A stretch of 64,000 nucleotides of DNA from Micromonospora sonchi (GTDB lineage Bacteria > Actinomycetota > Actinomycetes > Mycobacteriales > Micromonosporaceae), in the NCBI RefSeq assembly GCF_014646235.1, contig NZ_BMNB01000014.1, positions 107,234 to 171,233 of the forward strand, written 5' to 3'. Position numbers and translations under genes: made by a program. This document shows, piece by piece, positions 45,166-54,327 of the stretch (within the stretch, counting starts at the first letter, position 1; every line of letters starts with the position of its first letter). Below the pieces are notes generated by a model. That model ran no database searches. It was not told where the DNA came from and saw only the letters and a list, made by a program, of their open reading frames with translations.

Positions 45166-46149
45166 TTGAGTGAGCTGAGCGGATCGTCCATCCTCGTCAC
45201 CGGCGGTACGGGTTCGTTCGGCCGGACCTTCCTGCGGCACCTGCTCGCCGAGGCCGACCCGGCCCGGGTGGTGGTCTTCTCCCGGGACGAGCTGAAGCAG
45301 TACGAGCTGCGCCAGCAGCTCGGCGACGACCCCCGGCTGCGCTGGTTCATCGGCGACGTCCGGGACCGGCACCGGCTGACCCGGGCGATGCACGGCGTCG
45401 ACCACGTGGTGCACGCGGCGGCGCTCAAGCAGGTCGACACGGCCGAGTACAACCCGTCGGAGTTCATCGCCACCAACATCACCGGTTCCCAGCACGTCGT
45501 GGACGCGGCGATCGAGGCCGGGGTGAAGAAGGTCATCGCCCTCTCCACCGACAAGGCGTCCAGCCCGATCAACCTGTACGGCGCGACGAAGCTGGTCGGC
45601 GACAAGTTGTTCGTCTCCGCCAACCACTACGCCGCGCAGCACCCCACCCGGTTCGCGGTGGTGCGCTACGGCAACGTGGTCGGCAGCCGTGGCTCGGTGG
45701 TGCCGCTGTTCCGCCGGCTCGCCGACGAGGGCAGGAGCCTGCCGGTCACGGACAAGCGGATGACCCGCTTCTGGATCACCCTGGACCAGGCCGTCCAGTT
45801 CGTCCTGGACTCGTTCGACCAGATGCAGGGCGGCGAGCTGTTCGTGCCGCGCATCCCCAGCATGCGGATCCTCGACCTGGTGGAGGCGGTCGCCCCGGAC
45901 GCCACCACCCACGAGATCGGCATCCGGCCGGGCGAGAAGCTGCACGAGGAGATGATCGCCCCGGACGACAGTCGCCGGACGCTGATCGCCAAGGACCGCT
46001 TCATCGTGCAGCCCACCATCGCCACCTGGGGCTACCAGCCGCCGGTCGGCTGCGAACCGGTGCCCGACGGTTTCGCGTACCAGTCGGACACCAACGACGA
46101 GTGGCTCACCGTGCCGCAGCTGCGCGACATGCTCGGCCTGCCGGCATGA
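45166..46149 (+). CDS. pseB: PseB, UDP-N-acetylglucosamine 4,6-dehydratase (5-inverting)
   Basis: 327 residues from a TTG with GGGAG eight bases upstream. First committed step of pseudaminate synthesis. SDR fold: VTGGTGSFG, FIGDVRDRHRL, HAAALKQVD, LSTDKASSPINLYGATK with the active-site Lys/Tyr region, RYGNVVGSRGSVVPLF, and HEEMI near residue 265. These are PseB hallmarks. It begins the operon pseB, pseC, two unassigned genes, pseF, pseG, in which most junctions overlap. Confidence 0.94.
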   Translation: MSELSGSSILVTGGTGSFGRTFLRHLLAEADPARVVVFSRDELKQYELRQQLGDDPRLRWFIGDVRDRHRLTRAMHGVDHVVHAAALKQVDTAEYNPSEFIATNITGSQHVVDAAIEAGVKKVIALSTDKASSPINLYGATKLVGDKLFVSANHYAAQHPTRFAVVRYGNVVGSRGSVVPLFRRLADEGRSLPVTDKRMTRFWITLDQAVQFVLDSFDQMQGGELFVPRIPSMRILDLVEAVAPDATTHEIGIRPGEKLHEEMIAPDDSRRTLIAKDRFIVQPTIATWGYQPPVGCEPVPDGFAYQSDTNDEWLTVPQLRDMLGLPA

Positions 46150-47303
46150 CCGATTTCCTCCCGTACGGGCGGCAGTCGGTGACCGACGACGACATCGACG
46201 CCGTGGTCGCCGCCCTGCGCGGCGACTGGCTCACCACCGGCCCGCAGGTCGCCGCCTTCGAGGCGGACCTCTCCGCCTGGGCCGGCGGAGCCGGTGTCGC
46301 CGCGGTCACCAGCGGCACGGCGGCGCTGCACGTGGCGTACGCGGCCGCCGGTGTCGGCCCCGGCGACGAGGTGATCGTCCCGCCGATGACGTTCGTGGCC
46401 ACCGCCAGCAGCGCGGCGGCCCTGGGCGCCCGGGTCGTCTTCGCCGACGTGGTGGCGGAGACGTTCACCCTCGACCCGGCGGCGGTGGCCGCGTCGACCA
46501 CCACGCGGACCAGGGTCGTCGCCGCAGTGGACTACGCCGGGCACCCCGCCGACTACGACGCGCTGCGCGCGGCGCTGGCCGGCAGCGACGCGCTGCTGCT
46601 CGCCGACGCCGCCCACTCGATCGGGGCCACCTACCGGGGCCGGCCGGTCGGCTCGCTGGCCGACCTGACGACGTTCTCGTTCTTCCCCACCAAGAACCTG
46701 ACCACCGCCGAGGGCGGCGCGGTCGCCACCGGCGACCCGGAGCTGCTCAAGCGGGCCCGCCGGTTCCGCAACATCGGGCTGGTCCGGGAACGCGACGAGC
46801 AGCGCTGGCCGGACGAGGGCGGCTGGCACCAGGAGGTGCACTCCTTCGGGCTGAACTACCGGCTGCCCGACGTGCTCTGCGCGCTGGGCCGCAGCCAGCT
46901 GCGCCGCCTCGGCGACTTCCTCACTCGCCGCGCCGAGCTGGTGGCCCGCTACGACGAGGCCCTCGCGGAGCTGCCCGGCGTGCTGACCCCGGGCCGGCGG
47001 GACTGGGCGACACCGGCCTGGCACCTCTACCCCGTCCGGGTGCTCGACGGCCGCCGCCGCGAGGTGTACGACCGGATGCGCGCCGCCGGCATCGGCGTAC
47101 AGGTCAACTACATCCCGGCGCACTGGCATCCCGCCTTCGCCGACCTCGGCTACCGGCGCGGCAGCTGCCCGGTGGCCGAGGCCTTCTACGCCCAGCAGCT
47201 GTCGCTGCCGCTCTACCCAGGGCTACGCGACACCGACCAGGACCGGGTGATCGACGCGCTCGCCGCCGCGCTGCGCGGCGCGCCGATCCGGTCGGCCGCC
47301 TGA
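46146..47303 (+). CDS. pseC: PseC, UDP-4-keto-sugar aminotransferase
   Basis: 385 residues; ATG overlaps the pseB stop (ATGA). DegT-family enzyme giving UDP-4-amino-4,6-dideoxy-beta-L-AltNAc. FLPYGRQSVTDDDIDAVVAALRGDWLTTGP is the PseC entry; SGTAALHVAYAAAGVGPGDEVIVPPMTFVAT, DAAHSIGA, and FFPTKNLTTAEGG with PLP Lys183 follow, then GLNYRLPDV and HWHPAF. Distinct from the WbpE-like aminotransferase at 22.6 kb. Confidence 0.94.
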   Translation: MTDFLPYGRQSVTDDDIDAVVAALRGDWLTTGPQVAAFEADLSAWAGGAGVAAVTSGTAALHVAYAAAGVGPGDEVIVPPMTFVATASSAAALGARVVFADVVAETFTLDPAAVAASTTTRTRVVAAVDYAGHPADYDALRAALAGSDALLLADAAHSIGATYRGRPVGSLADLTTFSFFPTKNLTTAEGGAVATGDPELLKRARRFRNIGLVRERDEQRWPDEGGWHQEVHSFGLNYRLPDVLCALGRSQLRRLGDFLTRRAELVARYDEALAELPGVLTPGRRDWATPAWHLYPVRVLDGRRREVYDRMRAAGIGVQVNYIPAHWHPAFADLGYRRGSCPVAEAFYAQQLSLPLYPGLRDTDQDRVIDALAAALRGAPIRSAA

Positions 47304-47313
47304 GGGAACGCCG

Positions 47314-48168
47314 ATGCACCACGCCAACCACTTCTACGGCCACGCCCACGTCCTGGCCCGCTACGCCGGCCTGGGTGACGGGCACCCACCGCGGATCAAC
47401 GGGTACGTCCAGCACGGCTGGAACATCGGCGACGGTCTCGCCCCCGGTCACCCGTACGCCGAGCGGACACCGAGCCTGCTCTGGTCCGAGCAGACCCGGC
47501 GGCGGGCCTGGTCGCTGGGGCGGCGCAACGTCACCGTGATCGGGGCGCCCTTCGGCTACCTGCTGGCGATGCGCGCGGCGGATCAGTCGCAGCCGCCACG
47601 GGCAGGCACCATCTGGTACCCGTTCCACGGTTGGGAGGGCCAGCACGTCAAGGGCGACCACCAGGAGCTGATCGCGCGGATCCGGGACACCGAGCCCGGT
47701 CCGGTCACAGTCTGCCTGTACTGGCACGAGCACCGGATGCGCCGGGTGCGCCGACGCTACGAGAAGGCCGGCTTCCGGGTCATCTGTCACGGCTACCGGG
47801 GCCAGTGGTGGCGGGACACCGACCCGTTGTTCCTGGATCGCCAGCTCGCCGAGCTGCGCCGACACGCCCGGGTCGCCTCCAACCGGCTGACCAGCGCCAT
47901 CTTCTACGGCATCGTCGCCGGCTGCGAGCCCGCCGTGTACGGCGACCCGATGGCGCTGGCCGGGGAGGATCCCACCTTCGGCGGCACCGCCCGGATCCGC
48001 CGGCAGTGGCCCGAGCTGCACGGCGAACAGGTGCACCTGCCGACCGCCGTGGAGATCGCCCACGCCGAGCTGGGCACCGACCACCGCTATCCGCCCGCAG
48101 CGTTGCGGGAGCTGCTCGGCTGGACGCAGTCGCCGGACCGGGCGCAGCCGCAGTTGGAGGCGGCATGA
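47314..48168 (+). CDS. unrecognised protein in the pse operon, candidate glycan transferase
   Basis: 284 residues; GAGGG upstream of ATG 47314. No family assigned. It is soluble, rich in His and Trp, with NGYVQHGWNIGDG, PSLLWSEQTRRRAW, VTVIGAPFGYLL, YPFHGWEG and VCLYWHEHRM. The QHG and WSE segments with a later Gly-rich turn are reminiscent of GT-B transferases of the capsule/TagF type, and SAIFYGIVAGCEPAVYGDPM looks like a donor-site helix. Its location between pseC and the methyltransferase-like gene, with overlap to the latter, makes a pseudaminic acid transferase the leading hypothesis; this is inference. Confidence 0.7.
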   Translation: MHHANHFYGHAHVLARYAGLGDGHPPRINGYVQHGWNIGDGLAPGHPYAERTPSLLWSEQTRRRAWSLGRRNVTVIGAPFGYLLAMRAADQSQPPRAGTIWYPFHGWEGQHVKGDHQELIARIRDTEPGPVTVCLYWHEHRMRRVRRRYEKAGFRVICHGYRGQWWRDTDPLFLDRQLAELRRHARVASNRLTSAIFYGIVAGCEPAVYGDPMALAGEDPTFGGTARIRRQWPELHGEQVHLPTAVEIAHAELGTDHRYPPAALRELLGWTQSPDRAQPQLEAA

Positions 48169-50006
48169 CGGCCGGCACGGCGCCGGCGGTGCGGCTGCCC
48201 GGCGGCGAAATGCTGGCCTGGTCCGACCGGCCCGACGAGCACGCCGACCGTCCACTGGCGGCGCTGGCGGCGCGGCTGGTGCCGGCCGGTGCCCGGGTGC
48301 TGCTGGTCGGGGCGCACGACCCGGCGGTGCTCGACGCACTGGCCCACGCCCGCGTCACCTGCCTGCTGCGCGGCTACCGCGACGCGACGGCGGTCACCGG
48401 CCGGGTCGACCAGGTGGTGGTCGCCGGGTCGGCCGGCCTGCCGGCCGACGAGCAGTACGACGTGGTGATCGCCGGTGTCGGGCTGGGCGCGATCGAGTCG
48501 GTCGAAGGCCCCCGGCTGTGTTGGGACGAGCTGCTGGCCCGGCTGGCGGCGGCCCTACGCCCGGACGGCCAACTGCTGCTGCGCGTCCCCAACCCGCTCG
48601 GCCTGCACCGGTTGGTCGCCGGCGACGCCTGGTACGCCGGTCGGGCCGACCCCGAGTGGACGGTCGACGGGGTGCTCGACACCGGCCGCCCGGCCAACCT
48701 GGACCAGGTGCGCGTCCGGCTGGCCACCGCCGGACTGCGCGCCGGCACCTGCTATGCCGCCTATCCGCGCCCGGACCTGACCACCGCGTTGCTGGCCACC
48801 GACCAGCTGTCCTGGCGAACCACCAACGCGCTGTTCGACGCGGTGTTGCACGACGCCTGCACCAGCGGCTTCGCCGACCGGTTCGTGCTCGCCGACCCGG
48901 CCCGGCTGGCGGTGGACGCGCTGCACGCCGGGCGCGCCGCCGACCTGGCGCCGTCGTGGCTGGTGCTCGCCCGACGGACGAGCGCCAGCGGGTCCACGCC
49001 GGCACCGGCTGACATGGGCGAGCACGTCGGAGCCGACGGGCTGCCGGTGGCGCTGGTGCGGCTCGGCGAGGTGGGCAGCACCGTGGTCGAGGTGGTCGAC
49101 GGGCCCTCGGGGTGGCACTGGCACCGCCCCGAACCGCACGCCCGCACCGAACCGCACGCCCGCACCGAGCCGGCGCCCGCGCCGTACGCGATCCGGACGG
49201 CCGCCCACCGCGACCCGGCGGCGCCGGACGGACCGGTGCCCGACGGGCGGCTGCTGCGCAGCCTGCTGCTCGACGGCTGCCTGCGCCGCGACACGCCCCG
49301 ACTGCGGCACCTGCTGTGCGGGTACGCCGACTGGCTCGCCGGACAGGCCGACGACGGCCGGCTCACCGGGGCGGTGGCGCTGGCCGGGGCGGAGAACCTG
49401 GTCGTCGCCGGTGACCGCTTCGCGGTGCTCGACCCGACCTGGCGGGCCGACGAACCGTTACCGGTCGACGTGGTGCTGGCCAGGACCCTGTGGCGGTTCT
49501 CCGCCGACCTGCTCACCGGCGGGTACGCCCACCCGTGGACCTCCACGCTGGACGTGGCCGGCCTGACCGTGGTGCTCGGCGGCGTGGCCGGACGGGACCT
49601 CGACCGGGCCGTGGTGGAGGCCGCGGTGGAGACCGAGGCCGCCGTCGGCGCCACGGTACGCGGCCTGGACGCCGACGGGCCGGTCCGGCTCGCGGCCGAC
49701 CTGCGCGCCGTCACGCCGACCGACCCGCCGCCCGGGCCGCGCAGCTACCAGCAGCTACGCGAGGCGTGGCTACGCCAGCGCGACGAGAACACCCGGCTGG
49801 CCGCCGCGCTGCGGTGGACCGAGGAGCTGCTCGCCTCCCGGGAACGCACCCTGCGCCTGGCCGAGGCGAAGATCAACCTGCTTAGCGGGACGCTCGGCTA
49901 CAAGGCGGCCCGGCTGGCCATCACCCCGGCCCGGCTGGCCAGGCGCGGCGCCCGGGCCGCCACGCGCCGCGCCCGGGCGATCGTCACCCGGAAGGAACGG
50001 ACGTGA
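48165..50006 (+). CDS. methyltransferase-like multidomain protein, function unknown
   Basis: 613 residues; ATG overlaps the previous stop and the TGA overlaps the pseF start. Residues about 35-150 resemble a class I SAM-dependent methyltransferase: GARVLLVGAHDPAVLDAL, YDVVIAGVGLGAIESVEG, LAAALRPDGQLLLRVPNPLGLHRLV. A middle domain of unknown type (about 270-520) includes an 18-base in-frame duplication giving EPHARTEPHART near residue 325. The C-terminal about 80 residues form a helical, charged segment (LREAWLRQRDENTRLAAALRWTEELLASRERTLRLAEAKI) and a very basic tail suited to membrane or polymer contact. Possibly modifies the glycan; not certain. Confidence 0.72.
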   Translation: MTAGTAPAVRLPGGEMLAWSDRPDEHADRPLAALAARLVPAGARVLLVGAHDPAVLDALAHARVTCLLRGYRDATAVTGRVDQVVVAGSAGLPADEQYDVVIAGVGLGAIESVEGPRLCWDELLARLAAALRPDGQLLLRVPNPLGLHRLVAGDAWYAGRADPEWTVDGVLDTGRPANLDQVRVRLATAGLRAGTCYAAYPRPDLTTALLATDQLSWRTTNALFDAVLHDACTSGFADRFVLADPARLAVDALHAGRAADLAPSWLVLARRTSASGSTPAPADMGEHVGADGLPVALVRLGEVGSTVVEVVDGPSGWHWHRPEPHARTEPHARTEPAPAPYAIRTAAHRDPAAPDGPVPDGRLLRSLLLDGCLRRDTPRLRHLLCGYADWLAGQADDGRLTGAVALAGAENLVVAGDRFAVLDPTWRADEPLPVDVVLARTLWRFSADLLTGGYAHPWTSTLDVAGLTVVLGGVAGRDLDRAVVEAAVETEAAVGATVRGLDADGPVRLAADLRAVTPTDPPPGPRSYQQLREAWLRQRDENTRLAAALRWTEELLASRERTLRLAEAKINLLSGTLGYKAARLAITPARLARRGARAATRRARAIVTRKERT

Positions 50007-50737
50007 CCGAGCGGATCGTAGGGATCGTGCAGGCCCGGATGGGCTCGTCCCGGCTGCCCGGCAAGGTGCTCCGCCCGCTGGCCGGGCGCAGCGTGCTCGG
50101 TCGGGTAATCCGAGCCGCCCAGGACAGCGGGGTACTCGCCGACCTGGTGGTAGCGACCAGCACGGACCCCGGCGACGACGCGGTGGTCACCGAGTGCGAC
50201 CGGCTCCGGGTGGCCTGGCACCGGGGCCCGGTCGACGACGTGCTGACCCGGTTCGTCGGGGCGCTCGACGCGCATCCCGCAGACGCTGTCATGCGGTTCA
50301 CCGCCGACTGCCCGCTGCTGGACCCGGAGATCGTCACGCTGGTCGCCGCCGTGTACCGGGCGGTGCCGGGGCTGGACTACGCCAGCACGTCGATCGCCCG
50401 TACGCTGCCGCGCGGACTGGACGTGGAGATCATCCGCGCCGGCGCGCTGCGTACGGTGCAGCGGCTCGCCACCGACCACCACCGGGTGCACGTCACCTCG
50501 TACGCGTACGCTCATCCCGAGCTGTTCCGGGTGCTCGGCGTGACCCTCACGCCGGACCGGTCAGCGCTACGGCTCACCTTGGACACCGAACGGGACTGGC
50601 AGTTGGTCCGCGCGGTCGTCGACCACTTCGGTGACGTCAGCGTGCCGCTGGCCAAGCTCGCCGACTGGCTCGACGGGCAACCGGCGCTGCGCGCGCTCAA
50701 CGCGACCGTACGGCAGAAGCGGTTGGAGGAGTCCTGA
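50003..50737 (+). CDS. pseF: PseF, CMP-pseudaminic acid cytidylyltransferase (SpsF-like)
   Basis: 244 residues; GGAAGGA upstream of GTG 50003. Nucleotidyltransferase fold with IVGIVQARMGSSRLPGKVLRPLAGRSVL, VVATSTDPGDDAVV, DDVLTRFVGAL and MRFTADCPLLDPE, the SpsF/PseF pattern. It would activate pseudaminic acid as its CMP derivative. Assignment to Pse rather than another nonulosonate comes from the surrounding pathway. Confidence 0.9.
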   Translation: MTERIVGIVQARMGSSRLPGKVLRPLAGRSVLGRVIRAAQDSGVLADLVVATSTDPGDDAVVTECDRLRVAWHRGPVDDVLTRFVGALDAHPADAVMRFTADCPLLDPEIVTLVAAVYRAVPGLDYASTSIARTLPRGLDVEIIRAGALRTVQRLATDHHRVHVTSYAYAHPELFRVLGVTLTPDRSALRLTLDTERDWQLVRAVVDHFGDVSVPLAKLADWLDGQPALRALNATVRQKRLEES

Positions 50738-50748
50738 GCACCGTACGC

Positions 50749-51825
50749 GTGGGGCTGCGCTGCGACGCCGGGCCACAACGCGGCGTCGGCCACCTGGTCC
50801 GTAGTCTCGCCCTCGGCGAGGAACTGCTGGCCCGGGGCGCCGCCGTCGAAGTGTTCGGCGCGGTGGCCGGCGTCGACTGGGCCGCCGGGCAGCTCGCCGC
50901 CCGGGGCATCCCGCTGCGTCCCGGGCCGGACACCCCGCACGGGCTGGTCGCCGCGGCCCGTCGGCACGCGCTGGACGCCGTCGTGCTCGACTCCTACGAG
51001 CTGGATCCGGCCGGGGCGGGCGCGCTGCGCGCCGCGGGCGTGCTGACCCTGGCGATCGTCGACGGTGACACCCGGGGCCAGGACGCCGACCTCTACCTCG
51101 ACCAGAACTTCGGCACCGACCTGGTGGTGCCGGCGGGACGGCTGCTGGCCGGCAGCGCGTACGCCCTGCTGCGCGACTCGGTGCTGGCGGCCCGCCCCGC
51201 GGCGGCCCGCCCCGCGATGCAGGTGGACCGACCGACCGTGCTGGCCTTCTTCGGCGGCACCGACGCGGCCGGCGCGGCGCCGCTGCTGACCGAGGTGCTG
51301 CTGGCCACCGGCCGCCCGATGGACCTCACCGTCGTCGCCGGCCGCCCCGAGACGGCCGACCGGCTGGCCCGGCTCACCCCGGGCCCCGGGCAGGCCGTGC
51401 TCCCGGTGCCCCCCACGGACGCCCTGCCCGCCCTGATCGCCGGAGCAGATCTGGTGGTCAGCGCGGCCGGCACGTCGGTCTGGGAGCTGTGCTGCCTGGC
51501 CGCGCCGTCGGCGCTGGTCTGCGTGGTGGACAACCAACGCGAGTCGTACCGCCGGGTGGTCGCCGCCGGACTGGCCGCCGGCCTCGGCGAACTACCGGCG
51601 CTGACCGCTTCGGGGACGACCGGACAGGCCACCCGGGCGACCGCCGCGCACACCCTGGACGAGCTGCTGACCAGCGGGGAACGCCGGGCGGCGCTATCCG
51701 CGCGGGCCCGGACGGCGGTGGACGGGCGGGGACGCGCGCGGGTCGTCGACGCGGTACTCGACGCACTGCACCGCCAACGCCTTCCCGTGGTCAGGGCAGT
51801 GCGGCCTCCAGCACGCCGTTGGTGA
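50749..51825 (+). CDS. pseG: PseG, UDP-2,4-diacetamido-2,4,6-trideoxy-altrose hydrolase
   Basis: 358 residues from GTG 50749. Removes UDP before the PseI reaction. GT-B-like fold with LRCDAGPQRGVGHLVRSLALGEEL (catalytic His in GVGH), LVVSAAGTSVWELCCLAAPSALVCVVDNQ. GGAGGA lies only four bases before an in-frame CTG at 50734 that overlaps the pseF stop (CTGA) and would add STVRV; the family usually has such a beta strand before RCDAG, so CTG may be the true start. The 3' end overlaps the convergent Rieske gene by 35 bases. Confidence 0.9.
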   Translation: MGLRCDAGPQRGVGHLVRSLALGEELLARGAAVEVFGAVAGVDWAAGQLAARGIPLRPGPDTPHGLVAAARRHALDAVVLDSYELDPAGAGALRAAGVLTLAIVDGDTRGQDADLYLDQNFGTDLVVPAGRLLAGSAYALLRDSVLAARPAAARPAMQVDRPTVLAFFGGTDAAGAAPLLTEVLLATGRPMDLTVVAGRPETADRLARLTPGPGQAVLPVPPTDALPALIAGADLVVSAAGTSVWELCCLAAPSALVCVVDNQRESYRRVVAAGLAAGLGELPALTASGTTGQATRATAAHTLDELLTSGERRAALSARARTAVDGRGRARVVDAVLDALHRQRLPVVRAVRPPARRW

Positions 51826-52660
51826 TCCGCGTGGGCAGCACCTGCTGGTCGGTGCTGGACGGGCCGTGCACGACCTCGCCGTCCTTCAGTTGGAAGGTGC
51901 TGCCGTGCCAGGGGCAGACGACACAGGCCTGCCCGTCGACCTGGATCATTTTCCCCTGGTCGAGCGGTCCGCCCTGGTGGGCGCAGCGGGCCAGCATGAC
52001 GGTGATGTCGCTGCCGTCCCGGTAGACCACCACGGGCACGTTGTCGACCCGCCGGGCCAGCATCTGGCCCTCGGGCAGCGAGTCGACCTCGGCCACCCGG
52101 CGCCACCCGTACTCGACCCGGTGCATGTCCGGGGTGCCCTGGTTGACCTGCGCGGTCTGCTTGTAGACGAGGTGACCGCCGAGGTAGCCACCCGCGCTCA
52201 CCGCCGCCAAGCCGACCAAGCCGAGCGTACGGCCGAGCCCGTGCCGCCCGCGCAGCCGTGCGGCGAGCGAGCCCGCGTAGACAGCCACCGCCAGGGTGTT
52301 CGTGGCAGCATGCACCAAACCGACCCGCCGCTCCTCCTGCCACAGCCATGACCAGTCGTTGATGCCGGTCAGCGCGGCGGGCAGGGCACTCGCCGTGCCG
52401 ACCGCGACCAGGATCGTGGCGGCCCGCTCCTGCCCGCGCGTCCGCCGCCCCGGCATCAGGTCGAGGACCACGCTGCTGAACCACGCGCCCATCGGAATCT
52501 GCACCAGCGCCGGGTGCAGCGGATGCCCCAGCCACACCCCGTGCAAGGCGTCCTTGACCCGTTGCGGCCGCAGCAGCGACCACACCCTGGGCTGGAGCCG
52601 GTCCCCAATCGGATCCAGCGCGGACGCCCGCTCCAACTTGTTCATCAGTGCCGTACGCAT
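51791..52660 (-). CDS. DUF2231 membrane protein with C-terminal Rieske [2Fe-2S] domain
   Basis: 289 residues from ATG 52660 (a start at 52687 is less likely). The first half (about 50-160) is a four-helix DUF2231 domain (LGHPLHPALVQIPMGAWFSSVVLDL). The second half (about 185-289) is a Rieske domain with CAHQGGPLDQG and CVVCPWHGSTFQL, giving the C-x-H and C-x-x-H cluster ligands, and a typical QVLPTRI end. Probably a membrane-bound electron carrier; partner unknown. It ends inside the 3' end of pseG on the other strand. Confidence 0.9.
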   Translation of the reverse strand: MRTALMNKLERASALDPIGDRLQPRVWSLLRPQRVKDALHGVWLGHPLHPALVQIPMGAWFSSVVLDLMPGRRTRGQERAATILVAVGTASALPAALTGINDWSWLWQEERRVGLVHAATNTLAVAVYAGSLAARLRGRHGLGRTLGLVGLAAVSAGGYLGGHLVYKQTAQVNQGTPDMHRVEYGWRRVAEVDSLPEGQMLARRVDNVPVVVYRDGSDITVMLARCAHQGGPLDQGKMIQVDGQACVVCPWHGSTFQLKDGEVVHGPSSTDQQVLPTRITNGVLEAALP

Positions 52661-52735
52661 GGCCGCCCATACCCCGCTACCCAGCACTCAAACCCGGATC
52701 CGAAGGAGCCTGATCCGCCGACCGGGTGCTTGAGC

Positions 52736-52782
52736 GACCGCCCCGAGGACCCGCACGTCGCGTGCCGGCCCTCGGGGCGGTC
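52736..52782. promoter_or_regulatory. hairpin in the divergent region before the NCS2 permease gene
   Basis: GACCGCCCCGAGG (52736-52748) pairs exactly with 52770-52782; the 21-base loop has an inner GCACG/CGTGC helix. It lies upstream of both divergent genes (starts 52660 minus and 52918 plus). It could be a leader terminator/attenuator of the permease transcript or an end of an unseen transcript; function undecided. Confidence 0.45.
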
Positions 52783-52917
52783 CTGCGAACAGACCGGCGA
52801 CGAGGCGATGGCGGGCACATGGCAGCGACCCGGACGATCAGCCCGGACCGCTCGTGCTACAAACAACTCCCAGGGTCGATCGCGCCCCCGTCACCACCCC
52901 CGACGTGAAGGGCAGCC

Positions 52918-54261
52918 ATGACCCAGTCCCCTACCCCGACACGCTCCCGCTGGTCGCCCTGGACGGTGCACGGCGACGGCCGGACCGTACGCCCCGGCGA
53001 CGTGGTGCATCCCGACGAACGGCTGTCCTGGCCGCGCACCCTGGGCGTCGGCGTGCAACACGTGGTGGCCATGTTCGGCGCCACCTTCACCGTGCCGCTG
53101 ATCACCGGCTTCCCACCGGCCACCACCCTCTTCTTCTCCGGGCTGGGCACGCTGCTGTTCCTGGTCATCACCGGCAACCGGCTGCCGTCGTACCTCGGCT
53201 CGTCGTTCGCCTTCATCGCCCCGGTGCTGGCGGCCAAGGCCGGTGGTGACATCGGCCCGGCGCTCGGCGGCATCGTGGTGGCCGGCGCCGCGCTGGCCCT
53301 GGTCGGCCTCGTGGTGCAGTACGCCGGGGCCGGTTGGATCAACCGGCTGATGCCGCCCGTGGTCACCGGCGCCATCGTGATGCTGATCGGGCTCAACCTC
53401 GCCCCGGTCGCCTGGGACGGCGGCGGGGAGGGCGGGGTCAAGGCCCAGCCGCTGATCGCGGTGGTCACGCTCACCGCGATCCTGCTGTTCACCGTGCTCT
53501 TCCGGGGCTTCCTGGCCCGGCTGTCCATCCTGCTCGGGGTGCTGGTCGGCTGGCTGCTCGCCGCCCTCACCGGCGGACTGGCACCGGAGGCAGTCACCGG
53601 GCTGCGCGAGGCCCCCTGGATCGGGCTGCCCGAGTTCCACACGCCCAGCTTCAGCCTGCGCGCCGTGCTGCTGATCATCCCGGTGGTCCTGGTGTTGATC
53701 GCCGAGAACGCCGGCCACGTCAAGGCCGTCGCCGCCACCACCGGCCGCAACCTGGACCGGGACATGGGTCGGGCGTTCATGGGCGACGGCCTGGCCACCA
53801 TGCTCGCCGGCTCCGGCGGCGGCTCCGGCACCACCACGTACGCCGAGAACATCGGCGTGATGGCCGCCACCCGGGTCTACTCCACGGCCGCGTACTGGGT
53901 GGCCGCGGTGGCCGCGGTGCTGCTCGGGCTCAGCCCCAAGGTCGGCGCGCTGATCCTCACCGTGCCGGCCGGCGTGCTCGGTGGCGCCACCACCGCCCTC
54001 TACGGGCTGATCGCGATCCTCGGCGCCCGGATCTGGCTGGACAACCGGGTCGACTTCCACGACCCGGTCAACCTGCTGACCGCCGCCGTCGCGGTGATCA
54101 TCGGCGCCGCCAACTACACGCTCACCGCCGGCGACCTGTCCTTTAACGGCATCGCCCTGGGCACCGCCGCCGCCCTGCTGGTCTACCACGGCATGCGCCT
54201 GGTGGCCCGCCTGCGCGGCGCCACCCCGCCGACCCGTCAGGGCCCCGAGCCCGAACTCTGA
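52918..54261 (+). CDS. uraA: NCS2-family uracil/xanthine permease
   Basis: 447 residues, about 12-14 membrane segments. TLGVGVQHVVAMFGATFTVPLITGF opens the transporter, SFAFIAP is the half-helix region and LIAENAGHVKAVAATTGRN carries the conserved Glu of UraA-like proton symporters; GSGTTTYAENIGVMAATRV is the second signature. Uracil specificity is likely from these blocks but xanthine cannot be excluded. The gene stands alone and converges on the esterase gene. Confidence 0.92.
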   Translation: MTQSPTPTRSRWSPWTVHGDGRTVRPGDVVHPDERLSWPRTLGVGVQHVVAMFGATFTVPLITGFPPATTLFFSGLGTLLFLVITGNRLPSYLGSSFAFIAPVLAAKAGGDIGPALGGIVVAGAALALVGLVVQYAGAGWINRLMPPVVTGAIVMLIGLNLAPVAWDGGGEGGVKAQPLIAVVTLTAILLFTVLFRGFLARLSILLGVLVGWLLAALTGGLAPEAVTGLREAPWIGLPEFHTPSFSLRAVLLIIPVVLVLIAENAGHVKAVAATTGRNLDRDMGRAFMGDGLATMLAGSGGGSGTTTYAENIGVMAATRVYSTAAYWVAAVAAVLLGLSPKVGALILTVPAGVLGGATTALYGLIAILGARIWLDNRVDFHDPVNLLTAAVAVIIGAANYTLTAGDLSFNGIALGTAAALLVYHGMRLVARLRGATPPTRQGPEPEL

Positions 54262-54272
54262 CCGTCCGGGAG

Positions 54273-54303
54273 GCCCGCCCTCGCCGACTCGGCGGGGGCG
54301 GGC
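54273..54303. terminator. bidirectional hairpin terminator
   Basis: GCCCGCCCTCGCCG (54273-54286) pairs with CGGCGGGGGCGGGC (54290-54303), with one G-U pair and a tiny loop. It lies between the convergent permease and esterase genes. Confidence 0.75.
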
Positions 54304-54327
54304 TCGCCGGCACCACGGTCGTACGCG

